Positions 45,739 through 52,967 of a DNA stretch of 64,000 nucleotides are shown piece by piece (position 1 is the stretch's first letter; every line of letters begins with the position of its first letter). Under the pieces are notes generated by a model. The model had not been told where the DNA came from, did not search any database, and was given only the letters and a program-made list of their open reading frames with translations. Made by a program: the position numbers and the translations under genes. This DNA comes from Acinetobacter pseudolwoffii (GTDB lineage: Bacteria; Pseudomonadota; Gammaproteobacteria; Pseudomonadales; Moraxellaceae): positions 310,001 through 374,000 of the forward strand of contig NZ_PHRG01000003.1 of the NCBI RefSeq assembly GCF_002803605.1. Direction: 5' to 3'.

Positions 45739-47916
45739 TTAAAACTTGAAAGATACGCCAGCATAAGTCGAGAATCCTTCGCCTGGTGAAGAACGCGCCT
45801 CATCCTTTCCTTGATCATTTAGACCGGGAATCACCACAGCAGCATATTTTTCATCGGTGATATTTTTGAAGTTGATCCAGGTTTTCCAGGACTGCTGTTC
45901 AGGTGCATAACCCAGATCAATGCCCCAGATCTGGTAATCATCACTAAAGCGGCTATTGGCATAATCATGCGCCATTTTAGAGGCATATTCGCTATTCAGG
46001 CCAATATAGAAACCATTATGCATGGCATAACTGAGCTGTGCCTGATACAAATGTTTTGGAATCCCGGGCAACTGGTTTTCGCCAAATAGCGGATCATTTT
46101 TATATTGGAAATCACTCAGTGTATAGGCCTGTTGCAAACGCAACTCACCGTGTTGAAATTCGCGTAGAGGTGTATCTAAACTGAGTTCGATGCCTTGATG
46201 AATGGTTGGCGTGGCATTTGCTTCTACACCAATTCTTTCTTCTGAAGGGGCAGTATTATTTCCATAATCCTTAATCATTTCAGAGCTTAAAAGTTCATTT
46301 TTAACTTTAGAGTAATAATAGCTTAGCGCCCAGTCACCAAGGCCTGATTGGCCACGTCCACCCACTTCAAAACTATTTGCAGTCTGGGTTTTTAAATGAA
46401 TCGGAGCACGTACCCGACCTGAGGCAACCCCTTCCTCAAAATAATAAGGTGATGACCATGACATCGCCCAAGGATGAGCCGGTTCGATGCTGCGGCTTAA
46501 ATTGGCAAACCACTGCAAAGACTCGTTTTGCTGATAAGTCATTCCGAGACGTGGGGCAAAATGCCATTCATATTGATTAATTCTAGGACTGGCAACTGGA
46601 TAAGTCACTTCACTTTCACGATGGGCATAAACTGCTGCAAGACCCAGATCGAGGGAAAGCCGGTCATTGAGCGCCGTCTGCTGATCAAATTGCAATACGT
46701 TGTCTGAACCACGATAAGTATATCGGCGTGTGACCGTATCTGCCGGATACTCGACTTCATCAATAACCCTGTCAGTACGGATGGTTTCCGTCACGCCACT
46801 GTTGGGCCGATGCGTGGTACTGCGCAAGGCAATACGTCCCTGATGCTCGAGTCCAAATAATTGGTAGGGTTTTTCATACTGAATACGTGCAGTAATATCT
46901 TCATAATCGACATTGGTACGATAACTGCTTTCACGTAAATCTAGCGGATAATGATGATAAGCCAGACTTCCTGTCAGTTTTGCATCATCCTGCAAATTCC
47001 AGGTGGTGGTATTGGCGAGCCAGGTACTGCCAGGCTGAATACGTTTGGCATCTACGGCCAAATTAAAACTATTGGCTGCTTCAGGATTATTTTTCAGCTG
47101 TTCTTGGGTAATACGCCCCGGTGTCAGATGTTTGCTTTCACGGTAACGGGCATAAAAACGGGTTTCTATATCCGGGCTAATCTGGTAGCCAAGATTAAAA
47201 GCCAGACCTTTACCATCACCTTCGGCATGATCCTGGATTCCATCAAACTGTGAACCGGTCACTGCCAGATAATAATCCAGTTGATCCAGCTTGCGGCCGG
47301 TACTGAACTGGTATTTCTGATAACCATGACTGCCTGCTTCATACTTCAGCTCAGAGCCATTCTGCTCGGCACCGGTTCTGCTTTTATAGTTAATCGCTCC
47401 GCCTAAAGCCAGCGCTCCCTGTTTAAAACCGTTCGCACCACGGTAGACGCCAACATGATCAATCCACCAAGGCTCTAGTAATTCATAAGCTGTGCCGCCC
47501 GGCCCGGTAAACGGAATGTCATCAATCAGCACAAAAGTACCAGAGGCATGGGCACCTGAAGTCCGGTTAATACCGGAACCACGGATGGAAACCTTGGCCC
47601 CTTCATTGCCCGGAGATTGAGCATAGATACCAGGTTGTAAACGAAACACATCGGCATTATTTGCAATATGCTGATGCTCAAGTTGCTCGGCTGAAATAAA
47701 ATTGGTGCCACCTGAAGTCTGAGCAAGCTCGGCCTGATATTGCTGCTGTGGATCTGCCTGTTCAGCGCTGACCACGATGGTGTTGAGCTGCTGTACAGTC
47801 TTCTGGCTTATAGATGTTTCGGCATACACAGCGCTTGAAAGAACCGAAAGAATCATCAAGCTAAGCGGTTTTTTATTTAGTGGAATCGTTATCGTATTCA
47901 TATCGGGTTTATACAA
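45739..47916 (-). CDS. TonB-dependent outer-membrane receptor
   Basis: A 725-residue receptor. The signal peptide ends at AVYA-ET near residue 32; a TonB-box-like LNTIVVSA follows at about 44. The plug carries VSIRGSGINRTSG and GTFVLIDDIPFTGPGG; the barrel runs to a terminal Phe (YAGVSFKF). The ligand is unknown; the plug and barrel resemble FecA/citrate-siderophore-like relatives only in general. A start at 47901 (MNTITIP) is possible, but AGGA lies near the upstream ATG. No clear Fur box was found upstream. Confidence 0.88.
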   Translation of the reverse strand: MYKPDMNTITIPLNKKPLSLMILSVLSSAVYAETSISQKTVQQLNTIVVSAEQADPQQQYQAELAQTSGGTNFISAEQLEHQHIANNADVFRLQPGIYAQSPGNEGAKVSIRGSGINRTSGAHASGTFVLIDDIPFTGPGGTAYELLEPWWIDHVGVYRGANGFKQGALALGGAINYKSRTGAEQNGSELKYEAGSHGYQKYQFSTGRKLDQLDYYLAVTGSQFDGIQDHAEGDGKGLAFNLGYQISPDIETRFYARYRESKHLTPGRITQEQLKNNPEAANSFNLAVDAKRIQPGSTWLANTTTWNLQDDAKLTGSLAYHHYPLDLRESSYRTNVDYEDITARIQYEKPYQLFGLEHQGRIALRSTTHRPNSGVTETIRTDRVIDEVEYPADTVTRRYTYRGSDNVLQFDQQTALNDRLSLDLGLAAVYAHRESEVTYPVASPRINQYEWHFAPRLGMTYQQNESLQWFANLSRSIEPAHPWAMSWSSPYYFEEGVASGRVRAPIHLKTQTANSFEVGGRGQSGLGDWALSYYYSKVKNELLSSEMIKDYGNNTAPSEERIGVEANATPTIHQGIELSLDTPLREFQHGELRLQQAYTLSDFQYKNDPLFGENQLPGIPKHLYQAQLSYAMHNGFYIGLNSEYASKMAHDYANSRFSDDYQIWGIDLGYAPEQQSWKTWINFKNITDEKYAAVVIPGLNDQGKDEARSSPGEGFSTYAGVSFKF

Positions 47917-48421
47917 TCCTGTATCCGTGATCGTAATCCTGCGGGATTCTGGTTTTAAAAATCATGGCGTAGCATAAATGAACAATCCTGAATCGAAGCA
48001 TTATTTTCTGCCAAAAAACTGACTGATCAGCGTATGTTTTTTGATTTAATTTTATATTTTTTCTGCAATTGAACTTGCAAGATCTTTACCACATCTGCAC
48101 AAGTTCCAAGAACTTAAAAATTAACTATTTGATTATAAATAATAAGTGATTTAATTCTGCACAGATGTATTTCCAGTTGGCAAAATATAATATACAGATA
48201 AATTTACCTGGAGCTATACCAGTTTCTTTATCTATAAAGCTGGTTAAAATTGAGCGGATGATTGATCGCATGTCATTCATAACCTCTTTCTAAAGCCTTA
48301 TAGAGCTAAATTTCTATATCATGGCCTTTGCTATTTTTTTTACTTTTTCGCAGCAAAGTTTACAACAGCATTTCCGATAGCACTGGTTTGACAGATTAAA
48401 ATTCGCCTATGGAGCTGATCT
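47917..48421. other. Intergenic region, 505 bp
   Basis: AT-rich DNA upstream of the TonB-dependent receptor and downstream of the kinase gene. It contains a hairpin with ACCAG/CTGGT and CTTTAT/ATAAAG arms near 48219-48246. No gene, repeat or clear regulator site was recognised. Confidence 0.5.
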
Positions 48422-50152
48422 TCATTTGATAAAATACAGGGAAATAACCAGGAGCAATAAAACAAACAGAATCGCGGTGCAACATTGCCAGAATGCAAGC
48501 GGATAACGCTCAATGACAGGACGCGAAGCAGATTGTTTTAATTCAAGGTCGGGTTGTTTCAGATCATAGATAAAGGCTGAAAGTGCCTCATAACGTTGCT
48601 CTGGACGAATTGACAGTGCTTTTTTAAAAATCGCATCCAAACCCTTGGGCAAATCCGGACGATATTCAGACAGTGAATGATAGCGTACCTTTTTTAATTT
48701 TTTTTCGGTCTTGCAGCGCGCCAGCTCTGTCCCATAAGGCAATTGCCGGGTCAATAAATAATAGCTCATCACTGCCAGTGAAAACTGATCTGATTTTACC
48801 GAGGGTGAGCGCCCTATAAAATACTCTGGTGCCATAAATGCCAACGTTCCCAAAGGCACATCTGCATGTTTAGGATTCAGTTCGACCAGCCCTCTAACTG
48901 CCGTCGATCCATAATCAATCAGTTTTACTTTCAAAGCATCAATCGGTTCAAGCAGCATGACATTTTCTGGCCGTACATCCTGATGCAGCATTTCAAGTCG
49001 ATGCATGGCATTCAGTGCTTTGGCCACCTGTTCAATAATCGGAATCAGTTGTTTTAAACTTAAAGCAGTTTTTTGACGATGTAGCCATCGGTTTAAGCTT
49101 TCCCCTTGCAAGTATTCATAACTTTGAAATAAAAACTTTTTACTGCCTGTATGCGGATAGTAGTGCATCAGGTTTTCATGTTTTAAACGCTTGGATACCC
49201 AGTCTTCCAGCTGGAATTGTTCCACTGCTTTCAGGTCATCCTGCAAATCGACAGACAAGGTTTTAATGACCAGCTGAGCTTGTGTGGCTGCATCCTGCGC
49301 CAAATAAAGGCTACTGCGATGATTTTGGTGCAGGATTTTATGAATGCGATAACCTTCAAACAAATCACCATGACTGAGTTGCTGTGGAAATAAAATATTT
49401 TCCTGAATCTGAAAGCTTTTCTCTTGAGCTAATGCATCAATTCGGATGATTTGAATGCTGAGATTGTCATCACTGCCGCGCTTTAAGGCTAGTTCGACGA
49501 TAGATTGGGCAATAGTATCCAGATTTTGTTTTTGCTGCAGCATATCCGAGATCTGCTGTATATTGATAAATTCATAGACGCCATCGGTCATCAAGAGAAA
49601 CAAATCATCTTCACATAATTCAAGTTGTTGATAATCGACTTCAATCCGATGATCTACACCTAAAGCACGACTTAAATAATGCTCGGTTGAAGATAAACGA
49701 ACCCGATGATCAATGGTCAGCTGTTCAATGCTTTGGGCTTGAATGCGATAAACACGGCTATCACCTGCATGAAAAATATGTGCCCTGTTTTGTTTCAAAA
49801 TCAGTGCACTCAAGGTGCAGACATAACCATGATCTTTATCAAAGCGTCCCTGACTCTGTTGGGTTTGCGCATACAGCCAGGAGTTGGTCGCACGAATCAC
49901 CCGAGCAGCTGAAGTTTGGGTACTCCATGCATCCGAAGTTGAATAATAATCGGATAAAAAACTACTGACCGCCGTTTCTGCCGCAATATGGCTGACATTG
50001 CTGCTGCTAATCCCGTCTGCAATGGCACAGGCAATACCTTTGCTGCTCAGCGCATGGCCTTCAGGAATATAAATGCCATGAAAATCCTGATTTTGTGCTT
50101 TGATTCCGGCGGAAGAATATTGTCCGATACTGATCTTTAATTTTTTATTCAT
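48422..50152 (-). CDS. Bifunctional PP2C phosphatase-serine/threonine kinase with C-terminal membrane anchor
   Basis: A 576-residue fusion. The N-terminal ~235 residues are a PP2C phosphatase (AIADGISSSNVSHIAAE, HAGDSRVYR, LMTDGVYEF, RGSDDNLSIQ with metal-binding Asp residues). From about 265 to 530 is a Hanks-type kinase: LVIKTL with the Lys, LHQDVRPENVML with the catalytic Asp, KLIDYGST replacing DFG, and GTLAFMAPEYF. A single hydrophobic helix near the end (FVLLLLVISLYFI) would anchor it with both domains in the cytoplasm. It is 57 bp after the nitrite channel gene. The same neighbourhood, from memory, occurs in Pseudomonas nitrate loci. The ATG at 50152 has GAG 8 nt upstream; a GTG three codons earlier is the alternative. 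Confidence 0.9.
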   Translation of the reverse strand: MNKKLKISIGQYSSAGIKAQNQDFHGIYIPEGHALSSKGIACAIADGISSSNVSHIAAETAVSSFLSDYYSTSDAWSTQTSAARVIRATNSWLYAQTQQSQGRFDKDHGYVCTLSALILKQNRAHIFHAGDSRVYRIQAQSIEQLTIDHRVRLSSTEHYLSRALGVDHRIEVDYQQLELCEDDLFLLMTDGVYEFINIQQISDMLQQKQNLDTIAQSIVELALKRGSDDNLSIQIIRIDALAQEKSFQIQENILFPQQLSHGDLFEGYRIHKILHQNHRSSLYLAQDAATQAQLVIKTLSVDLQDDLKAVEQFQLEDWVSKRLKHENLMHYYPHTGSKKFLFQSYEYLQGESLNRWLHRQKTALSLKQLIPIIEQVAKALNAMHRLEMLHQDVRPENVMLLEPIDALKVKLIDYGSTAVRGLVELNPKHADVPLGTLAFMAPEYFIGRSPSVKSDQFSLAVMSYYLLTRQLPYGTELARCKTEKKLKKVRYHSLSEYRPDLPKGLDAIFKKALSIRPEQRYEALSAFIYDLKQPDLELKQSASRPVIERYPLAFWQCCTAILFVLLLLVISLYFIK

Positions 50153-50217
50153 TGTAGACACTCGAAAAGGGATCGAATCGATCCCTTCAATTTCAAGACA
50201 TAAATATCATGCTCAAA

Positions 50218-51027
50218 TTAAAATTCTTTTTTATCACCTGTACGGACATGCGTGGTATACAGCGCCAGACCAGTTAAAGCTAAACCACCAACCAGGTTAC
50301 CCAGCACTACCGGTAATTCATTCCACAAGAAATAGTCTGTAATCGAGAAATCACCGCCCATCATCATGGCAAATGGGAACAGGAACATATTCACGACAGA
50401 ATGCTCAAATCCCATGGCAAAGAACAGCATGATCGGCATCCACATGGCAATGAATTTTCCACTTACAGTTGTTGACATCATGGCGCCAATCACACCAAGT
50501 GACACCATCCAGTTACACAGCATGCCGCGTATAAAGATGGTCATCCAGCCAGCAAAGCCATATTCGGCATAACCCAAAGTCCGGTCTTCACCAATATGAG
50601 CAATTTTTACGCCGACTTCGTTTGGTTCAGCTGCGAAACCCATGGTATAGACCGCCGCCATCAAGATCGCGACGGTTAAACATCCAATAAAATTGCCTAA
50701 AAACACCAGCCCCCAGTTTTTTAAAATACGCGCCCATGTCACCCCTGGACGTTTGTCTAGCCAGGCCAAAGGAGTCAATACAAATACCCCGGTCAGCAGG
50801 TCATAGCCCAATAGATATAACATGCAAAACCCGACTGGAAATAACAGTGCACCGATCAGTGGCACCCCTGTCTGTACAGCAATCGTCACCGCAAATACTG
50901 CTGCCAGTGCCAGAATCGCACCGGCCATAAATGCACGAATTACAACATCACGTGTGGCCATATGCAGTTTTGCTTCACCAGCATCGACTACTTTTTTTGC
51001 AAACTCTGCAGGAGCAAGATAAGCCAT
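50218..51027 (-). CDS. nirC: Formate/nitrite transporter (NirC/FocA family)
   Basis: A 269-residue pentameric-channel-type protein with six membrane helices. It has the FNT features GVPLIGALLFPVGFCMLYLLGYDLLTG in the first half and FFAMGFEHSVVNMFLFP, whose His is the conserved central residue. Given nirB and nirD next to it, nitrite is the likely cargo. AGGGGATAAAACT precedes the ATG. Its transcript would start at a sigma-54 promoter and pass through a two-hairpin leader with a terminator (all listed), suggesting NtrC and NasT control. Confidence 0.9.
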   Translation of the reverse strand: MAYLAPAEFAKKVVDAGEAKLHMATRDVVIRAFMAGAILALAAVFAVTIAVQTGVPLIGALLFPVGFCMLYLLGYDLLTGVFVLTPLAWLDKRPGVTWARILKNWGLVFLGNFIGCLTVAILMAAVYTMGFAAEPNEVGVKIAHIGEDRTLGYAEYGFAGWMTIFIRGMLCNWMVSLGVIGAMMSTTVSGKFIAMWMPIMLFFAMGFEHSVVNMFLFPFAMMMGGDFSITDYFLWNELPVVLGNLVGGLALTGLALYTTHVRTGDKKEF

Positions 51028-51073
51028 AGTTTTATCCCCTTTATATAAAAATTTCTTGCCTGTTATTAAATAA

Positions 51074-51111
51074 AAAGACGCCTAAGGTCTATTTCAACCC
51101 TAGGCGTCTTT
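51074..51111 (-). terminator. Intrinsic terminator inside the nirC leader (attenuator)
   Basis: An 11-bp stem AAAGACGCCTA/TAGGCGTCTTT is followed on the minus strand by TTTTTATTT. It lies between the sigma-54 promoter and the nirC start codon, so it would stop transcription unless disrupted. Confidence 0.85.
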
Positions 51112-51115
51112 GCCT
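51102..51115 (-). promoter_or_regulatory. ANTAR-type leader hairpin P2
   Basis: In the nirC transcript, AGGC-AAAGAC-GCCT forms a hairpin with a six-base loop having A at 1 and G at 4. Its loop and 3' arm are the 5' arm of the terminator, so the two structures exclude each other. Confidence 0.75.
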
Positions 51116-51143
51116 TGCATTATTTAAGCAGATCAATCGTGTC

Positions 51144-51159
51144 ATGGCGCCGTTGCCAT
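51144..51159 (-). promoter_or_regulatory. ANTAR-type leader hairpin P1
   Basis: In the nirC transcript, ATGGC-AACGGC-GCCAT forms a 5-bp stem with a six-base loop carrying A at 1 and G at 4. It would begin about 6 nt after the predicted transcript start. Confidence 0.8.
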
Positions 51160-51175
51160 ATTTACTAAATAGATC

Positions 51176-51191
51176 AGCAAATAACGTGCCA
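51176..51191 (-). promoter_or_regulatory. Sigma-54 promoter of nirC-kinase operon
   Basis: TGGCACGTTATTTGCT on the minus strand matches the -24/-12 consensus TGGCACG-N4-TTGCW at every defined position. Confidence 0.88.
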
Positions 51192-51216
51192 TATTTTTAA
51201 ATGTAATTGGCTTTGT

Positions 51217-51224
51217 TGCACCAA
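51217..51224. promoter_or_regulatory. NtrC-like half-site upstream of nirC
   Basis: TGCACCAA, the same octamer as at two places upstream of nirB, lies 26 bp upstream of the sigma-54 promoter. Confidence 0.45.
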
Positions 51225-51284
51225 CCTACAATTGAAGGCTTATCCAGCAATATAATTTCTGAATGAGCAAGCCTAAAATTTAAT

Positions 51285-51322
51285 CCTCCCCAACCCTCCT
51301 TTGCTAAAGAAGGGCTGGAGAG
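51285..51322 (-). terminator. Imperfect hairpin after the nirD fusion gene
   Basis: CTCCCCAACCCTCCTTT and AAAGAAGGGCTGGAGAG form a long imperfect stem with a short loop, starting 11 bp after the stop. It resembles dispersed hairpin repeats that I recall from Acinetobacter intergenic DNA. Confidence 0.5.
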
Positions 51323-51332
51323 CTTTATCCGA

Positions 51333-52943
51333 TTAGCCTACTTTCCTTAATGCAAAATCCCGACCAAAAAGCAGCTTGCTGCGGATATTACTAATTGGTG
51401 TCTGATCTGCAATCAGTTCGGCATACCATGCCCCATCTTCAGTATCGCCAAACAACACCGCACCGATGACTTTGTCCTGTTGAATGATGATCCGTTTATA
51501 AATCTGACGCTTCTCATCATTCAGCACGATATCTTCGAAATCATTAGTCGGTTCAAAATTACCTGCCGAGAATACGTCACATCCGCTGACCTTAAGCTGG
51601 GTCGGAACAGTCGGTGCCTTAAAGGTCAGTCGGCCATGTTCAGCCAGATGAGTCGCACAGATAAAGGCCTGTCCCCATAATGGCTCAACCAATCCAAAGG
51701 TCTGACCACGATGCTCAATACATTCACCCACTGCATAAATACTCGGATCATAGGTCTGCATGGTGTCATTCACCAGCACGCCGCGGTTACAGCGCAGGCC
51801 AGACTGTTCGGCCAGACTTTTATTTGGTCGAATCCCGACGGCGAATACCACCAGATCAGCATCCAGCATTGTCCCGTCTTTTAAGCGCAGTTGAGTCACG
51901 TGACCATCACTACCGAGTAGTTCTTCGGTATTGGCTTCGGTGATAATCCTAATACCTTTTTCTTCAATTGATTTCTTCAGCATTTGACTGGCTTTCATGT
52001 CCAGCTGACGATCCATAATACGGTCTATCAGATGTAGCACCGTTACATTCATCCCTCGCTGTTTCAAGCCATATGCGGCTTCCAGTCCTAACAGACCACC
52101 GCCAATGACGACGGCATTTTGCTTGGTTTTGCAGTAATCCAGCATGCGGTTAACATCCTGAATATCCCGGAAGCTCATCACGCCTTCAAGTTCAGCACCT
52201 GGAATTGGCGGTATAAAGGGTTTGGAACCAGTGGCGAGGATCAGACGATCATAAGCAACCATTTCGCCTTTTCCGGTATGCACCTGTTTGCGTGAGCGGT
52301 CGATAGAGAGTGCTGCATCTCCGCCAATAAAACGGATACCTTTTTCAGTATACCAGTCGACTGAATGCAACATAATTTCGGCAAAACTTTTCTCACCAGA
52401 TAATACCGGTGACAACATGATGCGGTTGTAATTGCCCCATGGCTCTTCCCCAATCACGGTAATGTCATAACGATCTGGCGCCATATCCAGCAAGTCTTCC
52501 AGACAGCGCATACCCGCCAGCCCATTCCCGACCAATACCAGTTTTAAACGCTCTGTGTTTTGACCATTACTGGAAATATAGGTCTTTTGTGCAGTTGGGC
52601 TGATAAAGACTGTGCCATTTTCAATTCGGGTTGGAAATACCAGTAATTTCTGATCTTGCTCTTCCAGACAACGGCCGGTCACCAGACTGAAATGCTGCTT
52701 GTAAATTGGGGATGCGACTACACGCTCACCTTGCAGATCGCCCAGAATGCCACGTGCCATGACATTGGCCAGACTAAACGGATCCTGATTGCTGAGCGCA
52801 TACACCCGCTGTTCCTGACCCACGCGAAAAATTGCAATCTGTTGATCTTCAATCAAAGCTGCAACACCAGTATTCGGGGTGATCTCATCCAGATGACAGA
52901 CTTCGTACCAGTTCAGTTCGTTCATATCTTTTAAAATTGTCAT
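51333..52943 (-). CDS. nirD: NirD small subunit fused to FAD/NAD-dependent reductase
   Basis: A 536-residue fusion. Residues 1 to about 110 are a NirD-type Rieske fold (YEVCHLDEITPNTGVAALI, YALSNQDPFSLANVMARGILGD) that lacks the Cys-His pairs of true Rieske proteins, as is normal for NirD. From about 130 it is a pyridine-nucleotide reductase with VLVGNGLAGMRCLEDL, LILATGSKPFIPPIPG, VIGGGLLGLEAAYGL and AVGECIEHRG. The reductase half resembles the FAD/NADH part of NirB and of assimilatory nitrate reductase electron donors. It is 24 bp after nirB. GGGAG lies 7 nt before the ATG at 52943; one two codons earlier is too close to that site. Confidence 0.85.
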   Translation of the reverse strand: MTILKDMNELNWYEVCHLDEITPNTGVAALIEDQQIAIFRVGQEQRVYALSNQDPFSLANVMARGILGDLQGERVVASPIYKQHFSLVTGRCLEEQDQKLLVFPTRIENGTVFISPTAQKTYISSNGQNTERLKLVLVGNGLAGMRCLEDLLDMAPDRYDITVIGEEPWGNYNRIMLSPVLSGEKSFAEIMLHSVDWYTEKGIRFIGGDAALSIDRSRKQVHTGKGEMVAYDRLILATGSKPFIPPIPGAELEGVMSFRDIQDVNRMLDYCKTKQNAVVIGGGLLGLEAAYGLKQRGMNVTVLHLIDRIMDRQLDMKASQMLKKSIEEKGIRIITEANTEELLGSDGHVTQLRLKDGTMLDADLVVFAVGIRPNKSLAEQSGLRCNRGVLVNDTMQTYDPSIYAVGECIEHRGQTFGLVEPLWGQAFICATHLAEHGRLTFKAPTVPTQLKVSGCDVFSAGNFEPTNDFEDIVLNDEKRQIYKRIIIQQDKVIGAVLFGDTEDGAWYAELIADQTPISNIRSKLLFGRDFALRKVG

Positions 52944-52967
52944 TTTCATTCTCCCTGACTGTGGTGT

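Larger units (their letters stand above)
51028..51332. promoter_or_regulatory. nirC control region: promoter, antitermination leader and nirD end, 305 bp
   Basis: Reading leftward: the nirD end hairpin (51285-51322), an NtrC-like half-site (51217-51224), a sigma-54 promoter (51176-51191), hairpin P1 (51144-51159), hairpin P2 (51102-51115) overlapping a terminator (51074-51111), then the nirC ribosome site. Confidence 0.75.

Noticed and set aside
51209..51224. GGCTTTGTTGCACCAA looked like the terminal repeat of an IS element.
   Set aside because: No matching second end or transposase is nearby, and TGCACCAA also occurs twice upstream of nirB, so an NtrC-type site is a simpler reading.
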